Part shown: one piece after another, positions 17,636 to 25,479 of the stretch
How the letters are laid out: each line of letters begins with the position of its first letter
Numbering within the stretch: position 1 is the first letter of the stretch
From: Bradyrhizobium sp. NAS80.1
GTDB lineage: Bacteria; Pseudomonadota; Alphaproteobacteria; Rhizobiales; Xanthobacteraceae
NCBI RefSeq assembly: GCF_001908205.1
Contig: NZ_LGHL01000120.1
Coordinates: 1 to 37,574, forward strand
DNA: 37,574 bases
Reading direction: 5' to 3'
The notes under the pieces: generated by a model
Told to the model about the DNA's origin: nothing
The model's database searches: none
What the model saw: only the letters and a program-made list of their open reading frames with translations
Program-made: the position numbers and the translations under genes

Positions 17636-18805
17636 ATGACCGCCAGCATCGTCGGATGGGCGCATACGCCGTTCGGCAAGTTCGACACCGAGACCGTCGA
17701 AAGCCTCGTCACCCGCGTTGCCAATGAGGCGCTGGCGGATGCCGGCATTTCGGCCTCCGACGTCGACGAAATCGTGCTCGGCCATTTCAACGCCGGCTTC
17801 TCGCCGCAGGATTTTACCGCCTCGCTGGTGCTCCAGGCCGACCCCAAGCTGCGCTTCAAGCCGGCGACCCGCGTCGAGAACGCCTGCGCCACCGGCTCTG
17901 CCGCGGTGCACCAGGGCCTGCGCGCAATCGCGGCCGGCGCGGCCAAGATCGTGCTGGTCGTCGGCGTCGAGCAGATGACGCGCACGCCGGGACCTGAGAT
18001 CGGCAAGAACCTGCTCAAGGCATCCTACCTGCCTGAGGACGGCGACACCGTCGGCGGCTTCGCCGGCGTGTTCGGCAAGATCGCCAGCTCCTATTTCCAG
18101 AAATACGGTGACCAGTCCGATGCGCTGGCGCTGATCGCGGCCAAGAACCACAAGAACGGCGTCGCCAATCCCTTCGCCCAGATGCGCAAGGATTTCGGCT
18201 TCGACTTCTGCCGCGCCGAGAGCGAGAAGAACCCCTATGTCGCGGGACCGCTGAAGCGCACCGACTGCTCGCTGGTCTCCGACGGCGCAGCGGCGCTGGT
18301 GCTGGCCGATGCCGAGACCGCCAAGGGCATGAGCAAGTCGATCGGCTTCCGGGCCACCGCGCACGCCCAGGACTTCCTGCCGATGTCCAAGCGCGACATC
18401 CTCCAGTTCGAGGGCTGCACGGTCGCCTGGCAGCGTGCGCTGGAGAAGGCGGGCGTCGCGCTCAGCGATCTCTCCTTCGTCGAGACCCACGACTGTTTCA
18501 CCGTCGCCGAGCTGATCGAATACGAAGCGATGGGCCTGACGCCGAAGGGGCAGGGTGCCCGCGCCATCAAGGAGGGCTGGACACTCAAGGACGGCAAGCT
18601 GCCGGTCAATCCGTCGGGCGGATTGAAGGCCAAGGGCCATCCGATCGGCGCAACCGGCGTCTCCATGCACGTGATGACCGCGATGCAGCTTGCGGGACAG
18701 GCGCCCGAGGGCATGCAGCTCAAGAACGCCACGCTCGGCGGCATCTTCAACATGGGCGGCGCGGCGGTTGCCAACTACGTCTCCGTGCTTGAGCCGCTGA
18801 AGTAG
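17636..18805 (+). CDS. Thiolase family protein (acetyl-CoA acetyltransferase, SCP2-type)
   Basis: The 389-residue thiolase-fold enzyme has the nucleophile C84 in VENACATGSAAV and the catalytic H335 in KAKGHPIGATG. Where biosynthetic thiolases have a second cysteine (CxGGG), this protein has FNMGGAAVANY, the pattern of the SCP2/SCPx-like group that handles branched or bulky acyl-CoA. It probably performs thiolytic cleavage or condensation of a CoA thioester. AAAGGAG is placed 9 bases before the ATG. It begins an acyl-CoA gene group (CoA-transferase and Cys-less thiolase pair downstream), but a strong terminator follows it, so it may be transcribed alone. Confidence 0.93.
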   Translation: MTASIVGWAHTPFGKFDTETVESLVTRVANEALADAGISASDVDEIVLGHFNAGFSPQDFTASLVLQADPKLRFKPATRVENACATGSAAVHQGLRAIAAGAAKIVLVVGVEQMTRTPGPEIGKNLLKASYLPEDGDTVGGFAGVFGKIASSYFQKYGDQSDALALIAAKNHKNGVANPFAQMRKDFGFDFCRAESEKNPYVAGPLKRTDCSLVSDGAAALVLADAETAKGMSKSIGFRATAHAQDFLPMSKRDILQFEGCTVAWQRALEKAGVALSDLSFVETHDCFTVAELIEYEAMGLTPKGQGARAIKEGWTLKDGKLPVNPSGGLKAKGHPIGATGVSMHVMTAMQLAGQAPEGMQLKNATLGGIFNMGGAAVANYVSVLEPLK

Positions 18806-18813
18806 GCTGTCGT

Positions 18814-18855
18814 AAGGTGGGCAAAGGCGCATTTGCGCCGTGCCCACCTTTTTCT
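18814..18855 (+). terminator. Rho-independent terminator after thiolase gene
   Basis: Arms AAGGTGGGCA (18814-18823) and TGCCCACCTT (18841-18850) enclose a second stem GGCGCA / TGCGCC, and a run of five T follows. This is a textbook intrinsic terminator 9 bases after the thiolase stop. A related GGTGGGC / GCCCACC hairpin lies at 18869-18894, suggesting a degenerate repeat element. Confidence 0.85.
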
Positions 18856-18868
18856 TGCGCTAGATCAT

Positions 18869-18894
18869 GGTGGGCGCGGCTTGATTTGCCCACC
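18869..18894. repeat. Second GTGGGC/GCCCAC hairpin
   Basis: Perfect 7-bp arms GGTGGGC / GCCCACC flank a 12-base loop. It shares its arm sequence with the terminator at 18814-18855, so the two probably belong to one repeat unit in this intergenic region. Confidence 0.5.
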
Positions 18895-18925
18895 CTACGG
18901 CTCCTGATTGATTTGGGGGTAACAC

Positions 18926-19129
18926 ATGATGAGCAACGACGACTCGCTTTCTCTCGACGAACTCAACGACCGTATCGCGATCCTTGAGGACAATATCCGG
19001 CAGCTCATCGAGCAGGCGGCCGCTGCTTCCGGCGAGCAGAACGAGGCGCGCATCGCCGACCGCATCAACCAGCAGAACGACGAGCTCGAGCGGCTGCTCA
19101 AGATCCGCGAATCCCGCCAGAAGAAATAG
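18926..19129 (+). CDS. Small coiled-coil protein, function unknown
   Basis: The 67-residue, strongly charged protein (66 if the second ATG at 18929 is used) has no membrane span or signal. Residues 8-36 and 42-65 carry heptad-like Leu/Ile spacing (LDELNDRIAILEDNIRQLIE, then LERLLKIRESRQKK), so it should form an alpha-helical coiled coil, probably dimeric. GGGGGT precedes the start and a compact hairpin follows the stop. It resembles small conserved hypothetical proteins of rhizobia; I know of no function. It lies between the thiolase and CoA-transferase genes but may be its own transcription unit. Confidence 0.8.
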   Translation: MMSNDDSLSLDELNDRIAILEDNIRQLIEQAAAASGEQNEARIADRINQQNDELERLLKIRESRQKK

Positions 19130-19130
19130 C

Positions 19131-19159
19131 GGCCGCATCGCCGCGCGGCGCATGCGGCC
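19131..19159 (+). terminator. Strong hairpin after the coiled-coil gene
   Basis: GGCCGCAT...ATGCGGCC arms enclose the inner palindrome CGCCGCGCGGCG with one bulged base, beginning two bases after the stop codon. No T-run is present; it could terminate transcription weakly or protect the mRNA 3' end. Confidence 0.55.
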
Positions 19160-19254
19160 ATACGCCGGCCGCCCTTGCGCGCGCGACGTCGCTGCCTTTA
19201 GCTGCACCGAAATCGCGGGCCGCGCCTTGAGTCCGCGCAATCGGGAGCGAACGA

Positions 19255-20454
19255 ATGGGGCCGCTGAAGGGCATCAAGGTCGTCGACATGACCACCGTGC
19301 TGATGGGGCCTTATGCGACCCAGATGCTCGGCGACTACGGTGCCGACGTCATCAAGGTGGAATCGCTCGACGGCGACGTTACCCGTCTGATCGGCCCGAT
19401 GCGCCATGCGGGCATGGGCCCGGTGTTCCTCAACACCAACCGCAGCAAGCGCTCGATCTGCCTCGATCTGAAGAAGCCCGCGGGCCGTGAGGCCGTGCTG
19501 CGGCTTCTGAAGGACGCCGACGTTCTCGTCTACAATGTCCGCCCGCAAGCGATGGCGCGGCTCCAGCTGGGCTATGATGTCGTTTCCGAAATCAACCCGC
19601 GCCTCGTCTATGCCGGCGTATTCGGCTTCGGCCAGGACGGACCCTATGCGGCGAAGCCCGCCTATGACGACCTGATCCAGGGCGCCACCGCGCTGCCGGC
19701 ACTGATGGCGCAGACCGGCGACGGCGTGCCGCGCTATGTGCCGAATGCGCTGGTCGACCGTATCGTTGGCCTCACTGCCGTCGGCGCGATCTGCGCGAGC
19801 CTCGTGCACCGCGACCGCACCGGACGCGGCCAGCGCGTCGACATCCCGATGTTCGAGACCATGGCCGGCTTCGTCATGGGCGATCACATGGGCGGGCTCA
19901 CCTATGAGCCGCCGCTCGACAAGGGCGGCTATGCCCGCCATCTCTCGCGCGACCGCAGGCCCTACAAGACGTCGGACGGCTATCTCAGCGTCATCGTCTA
20001 CAACGACAAGCAGTGGGAGAACTTCTTCAAGGCCACGGGGCGCGACGACCTGCGCGCCGATCCCAAATTCGCGAACTTCGCCGGCCGCGCCGCCAATATC
20101 GACGTCGTCTATGCCGAGCTCGCGCGCATCTTCGAGACGCGTACCACGGCCGAGTGGATCGACCGGCTGACCAGGGCCGACGTGCCGGTCATGCCGATGC
20201 ACGACCTCGCGTCGATCCTCCACGACGAGCATCTGGAGGCGACCGGCTTCTTTCCGGTCGTGAACCATCCGACGGAGGGCCCGATCCGCAGCATGAAGGT
20301 GACGGCGAGCTGGTCGGAGACGGAAGCGGAACCTATCCGGCTGGCGCCGCGGCTCAACGAGAACGGCGAGGAGATCCTGCGCGAGATCGGCTACTCTGCC
20401 GACGAGATTGCGGCCATGGTCAGCGACGGCGTCACGCGTTCGCCGCCGGAGTAG
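19255..20454 (+). CDS. CaiB/BaiF family (class III) CoA-transferase
   Basis: The 399-residue protein begins with LKGIKVVDMTTVLMGPYATQ, the typical start of the family, followed by LGDYGADVIKVE. The probable catalytic Asp lies in PAYDDLIQGATAL (about residues 138-150). Full family length is present, including the linker and C-terminal domain with RAPRL-like LAPRLNENGEEIL. These enzymes move CoA between carboxylic acids through an aspartyl-CoA intermediate. Its position before a thiolase-like/DUF35 pair suggests activation of an organic acid for CoA-dependent breakdown; the acid is unknown. The ATG follows GGGAGCGA at good spacing. Confidence 0.94.
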   Translation: MGPLKGIKVVDMTTVLMGPYATQMLGDYGADVIKVESLDGDVTRLIGPMRHAGMGPVFLNTNRSKRSICLDLKKPAGREAVLRLLKDADVLVYNVRPQAMARLQLGYDVVSEINPRLVYAGVFGFGQDGPYAAKPAYDDLIQGATALPALMAQTGDGVPRYVPNALVDRIVGLTAVGAICASLVHRDRTGRGQRVDIPMFETMAGFVMGDHMGGLTYEPPLDKGGYARHLSRDRRPYKTSDGYLSVIVYNDKQWENFFKATGRDDLRADPKFANFAGRAANIDVVYAELARIFETRTTAEWIDRLTRADVPVMPMHDLASILHDEHLEATGFFPVVNHPTEGPIRSMKVTASWSETEAEPIRLAPRLNENGEEILREIGYSADEIAAMVSDGVTRSPPE

Positions 20455-20484
20455 GGGAGCAGCGATGAAAACGACCCTCTCATC

Positions 20485-20609
20485 CGTCATTCCGGGGCGC
20501 GACAACGTCGCGAGCCCGGAATCCATAACCACCATCGTGAGTATGGATTCTCAGATGTGCAATTGCGCATCAGAGCTCGCGCCCAAAGAGGGCGGGCCCC
20601 GGAATGACG
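20485..20609. repeat. Palindromic intergenic repeat (CGTCATTCCGGG family), copy 2
   Basis: The 125-bp element starts CGTCATTCCGGGG and ends CCCCGGAATGACG. It contains GAGCCCGGAATCCATA with a partner TATGGATTC further in, like copy 1, and a longer middle. It fills the gap between the CoA-transferase stop (20454) and the next gene (20626). Confidence 0.88.
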
Positions 20610-20625
20610 ACAGCAAGGTGACACC

Positions 20626-21762
20626 ATGAGCTTCATCACCGGCGTCGGCCTCACGCCCTACGGCAAGCATGAAGGCTCGTCCTCGCTCGACCTGATGAGC
20701 CAGGCTGCCCAGCTCGCGCTCGACGATGCCGGGCTGAAGCGCGCCGATATCGACGGCATCCTTTGCGGTTATTCCACCGTCTCGCCGCACATCATGCTGG
20801 CCACCGTGTTCGCCGAGCATTTCGGTATTCGCCCGAGTTACGCCCATGCCGTGCAGGTCGGCGGCGCCACCGGGCTTGCCATGACGATGCTCGCCCATCA
20901 CATCGTCGTATCGGGCGTCGCGCGCAACGTGCTCGTGGTTGCCGGCGAGAATCGTCTTACCGGGCAGAGCCGCGACGCATCGATCCAGGCATTGGCGCAG
21001 GTCGGCCATTCCGAGTACGAGGTGCCGTTAGGGCCGACCATTCCCGCCTATTACGGCCTCGTCGCCACCCGCTACATGCACGAATACGGCGTGACCGAAG
21101 AAGACCTCGCCGAATTCGCGGTGCTGATGCGCGCGCACGCCTGCACCCATCCCGGCGCGCAATTCCACGATCCCATCACTGTCGCCGACGTCATGGCCTC
21201 GAAGCCGGTGGCGATGCCGCTGAAACTGCTCGATTGCTGTCCAGTCTCCGATGGCGGTGCGGCCTTCGTCATCAGCCGCGAGCGAACCGGGGAGGCCGGC
21301 GTGCGCATCCGCGGCTGCGCGCAGGCCCACACCCATCAGCATGTCACGGCCGCGCCCGGCTTAAGCGAGCTCGGTGCCGAGATTTCCATCGCGCGTGCCA
21401 AGGAAGCCACAGGCCTTGCGATCTCCGACGTGCGCTACGCCGCGATCTACGACAGCTTCACCATCACGCTTGCCATGCTGCTGGAAGACCTCGGCCTGGC
21501 CGGACGGGGCGAAGCGGCCGCCCGCGTGCGCGCCGGCCATTTTGGCCGCGACGGCGCGATGCCGCTCAACACCCATGGCGGCCTCCTCAGCTATGGCCAT
21601 TGCGGGGTCGGCGGCGCCATGGCGCATTTGGTCGAGGCGCATTTCCAGATGACGGGACGGGCAGCTAGTCGCCAGGTGCGGGACGCCTCGATTGCGCTGT
21701 TGCATGGCGACGGCGGCGTGCTGTCGTCCCACGTGAGCATGTTCCTGGAGCGGGTGCGATGA
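20626..21762 (+). CDS. Thiolase-like protein lacking the nucleophilic cysteine
   Basis: The 378-residue thiolase-fold protein aligns with the thiolase at 17636, but the nucleophile position is glycine (G80 in VQVGGATG instead of a Cys-Ala-Thr-Gly motif). The C-terminal part keeps NTHGGLLSYGHCGVGG and the terminal GDGGVLSS. Loss of this Cys together with an adjacent DUF35 gene is the arrangement of the Ltp2-ChsH2 type retro-aldolases of steroid side-chain breakdown, and of thiolase-like/DUF35 complexes in general, so it may be an aldolase or scaffold and not a thiolase. Its stop overlaps the start of the DUF35 gene by 4 bases (ATGA). Confidence 0.9.
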   Translation: MSFITGVGLTPYGKHEGSSSLDLMSQAAQLALDDAGLKRADIDGILCGYSTVSPHIMLATVFAEHFGIRPSYAHAVQVGGATGLAMTMLAHHIVVSGVARNVLVVAGENRLTGQSRDASIQALAQVGHSEYEVPLGPTIPAYYGLVATRYMHEYGVTEEDLAEFAVLMRAHACTHPGAQFHDPITVADVMASKPVAMPLKLLDCCPVSDGGAAFVISRERTGEAGVRIRGCAQAHTHQHVTAAPGLSELGAEISIARAKEATGLAISDVRYAAIYDSFTITLAMLLEDLGLAGRGEAAARVRAGHFGRDGAMPLNTHGGLLSYGHCGVGGAMAHLVEAHFQMTGRAASRQVRDASIALLHGDGGVLSSHVSMFLERVR

Positions 21763-22118
21763 GCGAGCGTCTTGCGGACTGGACCAAGGACGAAGAGGCC
21801 ATCACCTACCAGACCTGCCGCGCATGCGGCCACGTGCAATATTTCCATCGCGCCTTCTGCGCGGACTGCGGCGCGTCCGGCCCGCGCGAGCAGCGCGCCA
21901 GCGGCAAGGGCAGGGTCTACGCGACCTCGCTGGTCTGCCGCGCCGCCACGCCCGAGACGCGCGCGCATGTCCCTTACAATATCCTGCTGGTCGATTGCGC
22001 CGAGGGTTTTCGCATGATGGCGCATGGCGAGACCGGTCTTGCCATCGGCGATGCGGTGAATGCGAGATTCAAGCCGTTTGCCGGCAAGCTGGTGCCGTTC
22101 TTCACGAAGGAAACCTAG
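21759..22118 (+). CDS. DUF35 zinc-ribbon / OB-fold acyl-CoA-associated protein
   Basis: The 119-residue protein has a rubredoxin-like zinc ribbon with all four cysteines (C20, C23, C34, C37: CRAC...CADC), followed by an OB-fold (about residues 45-110, with the VYATSLVCRAA and NILLVDCAEGFRMMAH strands). DUF35 proteins bind next to thiolase-like subunits and are thought to help bind the acyl-CoA. It starts within the stop of the thiolase-like gene, so the two should be translated together and form a complex. The TAG stop is also the first bases of a repeat. Confidence 0.93.
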   Translation: MSERLADWTKDEEAITYQTCRACGHVQYFHRAFCADCGASGPREQRASGKGRVYATSLVCRAATPETRAHVPYNILLVDCAEGFRMMAHGETGLAIGDAVNARFKPFAGKLVPFFTKET

Positions 22119-22213
22119 AGCGTTTGCGAGCGAAGTGGATGCCGGTTCGCGTAAAGAAAACGCGTAGAACTAAAATTTAGAGCCCCGTTCCGGTTTGATC
22201 GGAACGGGGCTCT
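22117..22213. repeat. AGAGCGTTT...GGCTCT intergenic repeat, copy 1
   Basis: The ~97-bp element starts AGAGCGTTTGCGAGCGAAGT and contains GCCGGTTCGCGTAAAG. It ends with a perfect 14-bp stem AGAGCCCCGTTCCG (22179-22192) / CGGAACGGGGCTCT (22200-22213) with a 7-base loop. It starts in the stop codon of the DUF35 gene, whose transcript it could end. Copies 2 and 3 are at 27594-27694 and 32614-32715. Confidence 0.92.
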
Positions 22214-22222
22214 TACGGGCTT

Positions 22223-22305
22223 CGTCATTCGGGGGCGGTCCAGAGGACCGAGCCTAGAAACGGGATTCTGGGCCTGGCTTGTGCGAGAGCCACCCCGGAA
22301 TGACG
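22223..22305. repeat. Palindromic intergenic repeat (CGTCATTC family), copy 3
   Basis: The 83-bp element begins CGTCATTCGGGGG and ends CACCCCGGAATGACG, with an internal GGTCC AGA GGACC stem. It is more divergent than copies 1 and 2 and lies only 9 bases after the AGAGCGTTT repeat, making a compound repeat block. Confidence 0.8.
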
Positions 22306-22316
22306 AAAACGCGGAA

Positions 22317-22418
22317 CTAACGCCCGTAGAACAATATGCTGGCGATGACGAGCATCGCTGTCACCGCCAGCATGTGCGCAAGCGCTCCCGAGGCCGCCCC
22401 CTTGGTGGCTTCCTTCAT
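22317..22418 (-). CDS. Very small single-span membrane protein (33 residues)
   Basis: The frame encodes a short basic/polar start (MKEATKGAASGALAH), then a hydrophobic stretch (residues 16-31, MLAVTAMLVIASILFY) and a Gly-Arg end. A strong AGGGAG ribosome-binding site lies 9 bases upstream of the ATG, well separated from other genes. Nothing overlaps it. The product is probably an inner-membrane microprotein with its N-terminus in the cytoplasm; I know no function. The combination of ribosome-binding site, sharp hydrophobic segment and stop right after the span is why I call it a gene. Confidence 0.6.
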   Translation of the reverse strand: MKEATKGAASGALAHMLAVTAMLVIASILFYGR

Positions 22419-22431
22419 GCCTTTTTCTCCC

Positions 22432-22690
22432 TAGACTTGGGCGTGACTCATCGTTGCGCGCGCTGCGCACCCGACGGCCAATCGTTTTTACTCGGAACAC
22501 CCCACTTCGAGTATTCACCGCGATTTGTCCCCACGCGGCGAATATCGACTGTACCAACGTCGATCAGCAATGCGGCGGCAATTTGACTCGATGATGTTGC
22601 TCCCGCGTTCCTACGCGCATAGAATTTTGGCGAACTGAGCCCGGCAATGACAATAAGCTTAAGAGCCCAAGGAAGATCGTCAGGTAAATC
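22432..22690. other. Intergenic region without a recognised gene
   Basis: I see no convincing coding frame here. The stretch is lower in GC than its surroundings in places and precedes the AhpD-like gene; it may contain that gene's promoter, but no clear -35/-10 pair stood out. Confidence 0.5.
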
Positions 22691-23218
22691 ATGGCCCGTA
22701 TTGACTACAGTGACCCGTCCAAGGCGTCGGACCGCACGCGCGAAATCCTCGACAAGAACCGCAACGCCAACATCTTCCGCATGATGGCGCACTCGCCGAG
22801 CTATTTCGAGCAGTACTGCCGCCTCGGCGGCGCCATTCGCCACAAGGGCGAGCTCGATCCGGTCGTGCGCGAGCTAGCGATCACGCGCACCGGCATTTTG
22901 TGCGAAGCGCCGTACGAGATCATCGCGCACAAGCGCATCGGCAAGAATGTCGGCGTCACTGACGAGCAGAACGAGGCGCTTGCGAACTGGCAGGCCGCGA
23001 CGTGCTTCAATGAGGTGCAGCGCGCCGCGCTCGCCTTCACCGACGAGATCGTGAAGCTGAAGAAGCCGACGGATGCGACCTTCAAGGCAATCGCATCGAA
23101 GCTGACGCCGGCCGCTCTGGTCGAACTGCAACTCTCGGTCGGCTTCTACATCATGACCTCGAAATTTCTGGAGACCTTCGAGATCGATCTCCAGCCGGTC
23201 ACGGAAGTGGTGGCCTGA
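22691..23218 (+). CDS. Carboxymuconolactone decarboxylase/AhpD-like family protein
   Basis: The 175-residue all-helical protein shows the AhpD/CMD core: VVRELAITRTGILCEAPYEIIAHKR at residues 58-82. Only one cysteine (C71) is present at the site where AhpD has CxxC, with a downstream acidic residue and H80, so a peroxiredoxin-reductase role through a disulfide is unlikely; the pattern fits the CMD-like subgroup of unknown function. AGGTAAATC precedes the ATG. The next gene begins 24 bases after the stop and may be co-transcribed. Confidence 0.88.
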   Translation: MARIDYSDPSKASDRTREILDKNRNANIFRMMAHSPSYFEQYCRLGGAIRHKGELDPVVRELAITRTGILCEAPYEIIAHKRIGKNVGVTDEQNEALANWQAATCFNEVQRAALAFTDEIVKLKKPTDATFKAIASKLTPAALVELQLSVGFYIMTSKFLETFEIDLQPVTEVVA

Positions 23219-23242
23219 CCCAAAAAGCGGCGAGGGATGCTG

Positions 23243-23545
23243 ATGACGATCGATGAATACGCGGCCTGGGCCGCTGGCGTTGCGAAAGTCGATGAGCGTC
23301 CGTCCAACGAGCGGCTGTCCTATCTGGGGCTCGGCCTCGCCGGCGAATCCGGCGAGGTCGCCGACCACATCAAGAAGTTGCTGCGCGATGATTGGCTCGA
23401 TCGGGCGGGTCTCGTCGATGAGCTCGGCGACGTCATCTATTACTGGGCCTGCCTGTGCGCGGCGACCGGCCAGAAACCATCCGAATTGCTCAAGGCAAGC
23501 GCTGCCAAGATCAGCCGGCGGCTGGGCGAGGCTGCCAGCCGGTAA
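23243..23545 (+). CDS. MazG-like nucleotide pyrophosphohydrolase domain protein
   Basis: The 100-residue all-alpha NTP pyrophosphatase has the metal-binding residues in two helices: E35 and E38 in GLAGESGEVADH, and E60 and D63 in LVDELGDVIYYW. Small MazG-like enzymes hydrolyse non-canonical or excess (d)NTPs to the monophosphate and pyrophosphate. I prefer the ATG at 23243 (GAGG 7 bases before) to the ATG at 23237, which is too close to that site. A bidirectional terminator hairpin follows the stop by 24 bases. Confidence 0.88.
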   Translation: MTIDEYAAWAAGVAKVDERPSNERLSYLGLGLAGESGEVADHIKKLLRDDWLDRAGLVDELGDVIYYWACLCAATGQKPSELLKASAAKISRRLGEAASR

Positions 23546-23569
23546 AGCAAGATACGAGCTGAGGGCGCG

Positions 23570-23596
23570 TTTACCTCTCCCTACGGGAGAGGTAAA
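23570..23596. terminator. Bidirectional terminator hairpin between convergent genes
   Basis: A perfect 12-bp stem TTTACCTCTCCC / GGGAGAGGTAAA has a 3-base loop. The arms begin with TTTA and end with TAAA, giving short U-tracts in both directions. It lies between the stops of the MazG-like gene (23545) and the glutaminase gene (23611). Confidence 0.85.
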
Positions 23597-23610
23597 GACT
23601 GCGGCCGTTC

Positions 23611-25458
23611 TCAGGTCGACGTCAGGATATCCACCTTGGCGTTGGCGACGATCAGGCGATCGGCCAGCAACTGCGCGAGGTTGCGCATGACGCGCTCGCT
23701 GGCGCGCGGGTGCTGCTTGCGGAAGCGCTCGAAATCCTTCAGCGGGACTTCGAACGCGGTCGCCGCCATGTCCGCGAAGACGTCAGCCGAGCGCGTCGGC
23801 TCCAGCAACGCCATCTCGCCGAACGCCATGCCGGCGGTGAGCGTCGCCAGCCGCACGCCGTCGGGCAGCGTGACATGCACCGCGCCGCTGCGCAGGAAGA
23901 ACAGGGAATCGGCTGCCGCGCCGGTGGTGAGGATCTTAGCGCCGGAGTGATAGGTGCGGATTGTGCAGATCGAGGCGAGATCTGTCAGCTCCTCTTCAGT
24001 GAAGCCTGTAAGCAGCGGCTGTTCGGCGAGCTCCGTTGTCTCATGAAAGTCGATCGAGCCGCCATAGCGATAGACGATCTGGTCTTCAGCCCATTCGATC
24101 GCGGTGTCGAGCAGGTAGAAGTCGCGGACGTTCTTCAACTCGGCGGTCCATTCCCGCAGCGTATTCCATTCCTTGGACGCGCGCCTGACGCCTGACAGCA
24201 CCACCGTAACGTTCAGCGCGGCGAGCTCCTCGAAGGCCTCGGCCACAAGGCGCGCGCCGGCGCGCGTGGTGGAGGTGACCCGGTGCAGGTCGAAAATCAC
24301 CAACTGCGGCCGCGGCTGCCCCGCGAGCCGGCGGGTCACGTAGTCGACGGCCGACAGCGACAGTGTGCCGACCAACTCGATCACCCGCACTTCCTGATCG
24401 TGGGCCGCCAGGATCTCGCGCTCTTGCGGGCGGCGCACGCGCCGCGACGGGCTCTTGCCGATGTCGTAGTCGGCGATGACAGCGTTGCGCGCATCGTCGC
24501 TGCGGTTGAGCATGTGCAGGTCGTAATGTGAGGACAGCGCCTCGCAGACCTTGATGCCGCGCACGCTGTTGCCGTGCTTGTCGAGCTTCGGCGAATAACT
24601 GCCGAGCCCGAGGCGGGCGGGCAGGGCGGCGAGAATGCCGCCGCCGACGCCGCTCTTGGCGGGGATACCGATCCGGTAGATCCATTCGCCGGCATAGTCG
24701 TACATGCCCGACGACGTCATCACCGACAGCGTGCGCGAGATCGCGTAGGGCGTCAGCACCTGCTCGCCCGTGACAGGATTGACGCCGCGATTAGCGAGCG
24801 TTGCCGCCATCACCGCGATGTCGCGCGCGGTGACCAGCACGGCGCACTGCCGGAAATAGACGTCGAGGACACCAGCGACGTTGTCCGAGATCACCGCATT
24901 GGTTTTCAAGAGATAGCCGATGGCGCGGTTGCGGTCACCGGTCTGGCTTTCCGAATTGTAGACGGCCTCGTCCACATCGAGCTCGCGTCCGGCAAAGCGG
25001 CTGAGCGCGAGGCGGATCTGCGCGAAGGCCTCAGCGCCCTTGCTCTCGTAAATCAGCCCGGTGCAGGCGATCGCGCCGGCATTGACCATCGGGTTGAACG
25101 GATGGTTGTCGGAATTGAGCCGGATCGAGTTGAAGGGGTCGCCCGAGGGCTCGACGCCGATCGCGCTCTCGACCCGCGCGGCGCCGAGCAGGTCCAGCGC
25201 CAGCGCGAACACGAAGGGTTTTGACATCGACTGGATGGTGAAGGGCACCCGGCTGTCGCCGACCTCGTAGACATGGCCGTCCAGGGTCGCCAGGCTGATG
25301 CCAAAATGGGCAGGGTCGGCCTTGCCCAGCTCGGGGATGTAGTCGGCCACATTGCCGGAGGTCTCAGCCGAGAATTCATTGAGGCAATTTTCCAGAAACC
25401 GCAGCAAAGGAGGTTTCGAGCGGGTCCAGGCGGTAGCGAGAGGCGAGAGCGGTTTCAT
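23611..25458 (-). CDS. glsA: Glutaminase fused to STAS and cyclic-nucleotide-binding domains
   Basis: The 615-residue protein has three parts. Residues ~15-315 are a serine-dependent beta-lactamase-like glutaminase (L-glutamine to glutamate and ammonia) with the nucleophile S77 and K80 in TIQSMSKPF, plus NPMVNAGAI, NSESQTGDRNRA and PAKSGVGGGI. Residues ~355-455 are a STAS (anti-sigma-antagonist) domain (VRVIELVGTLSLSAVDYV... PQLVIFDLHRVT), and ~480-600 a cyclic-nucleotide-binding domain with FGEMALLEPTRSADVFAD, including the phosphate-binding Arg. Ordinary bacterial glutaminases end near residue 310, so the tail is regulatory. ATG 25458 follows AGAGAGG; a TTG at 25479 is the alternative. It starts 21 bases after the TRAP permease stop, implying co-transcription with the transporter. 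Confidence 0.93.
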   Translation of the reverse strand: MKPLSPLATAWTRSKPPLLRFLENCLNEFSAETSGNVADYIPELGKADPAHFGISLATLDGHVYEVGDSRVPFTIQSMSKPFVFALALDLLGAARVESAIGVEPSGDPFNSIRLNSDNHPFNPMVNAGAIACTGLIYESKGAEAFAQIRLALSRFAGRELDVDEAVYNSESQTGDRNRAIGYLLKTNAVISDNVAGVLDVYFRQCAVLVTARDIAVMAATLANRGVNPVTGEQVLTPYAISRTLSVMTSSGMYDYAGEWIYRIGIPAKSGVGGGILAALPARLGLGSYSPKLDKHGNSVRGIKVCEALSSHYDLHMLNRSDDARNAVIADYDIGKSPSRRVRRPQEREILAAHDQEVRVIELVGTLSLSAVDYVTRRLAGQPRPQLVIFDLHRVTSTTRAGARLVAEAFEELAALNVTVVLSGVRRASKEWNTLREWTAELKNVRDFYLLDTAIEWAEDQIVYRYGGSIDFHETTELAEQPLLTGFTEEELTDLASICTIRTYHSGAKILTTGAAADSLFFLRSGAVHVTLPDGVRLATLTAGMAFGEMALLEPTRSADVFADMAATAFEVPLKDFERFRKQHPRASERVMRNLAQLLADRLIVANAKVDILTST

Positions 25459-25479
25459 CGCCTCTCTTGTGCAACGCAA

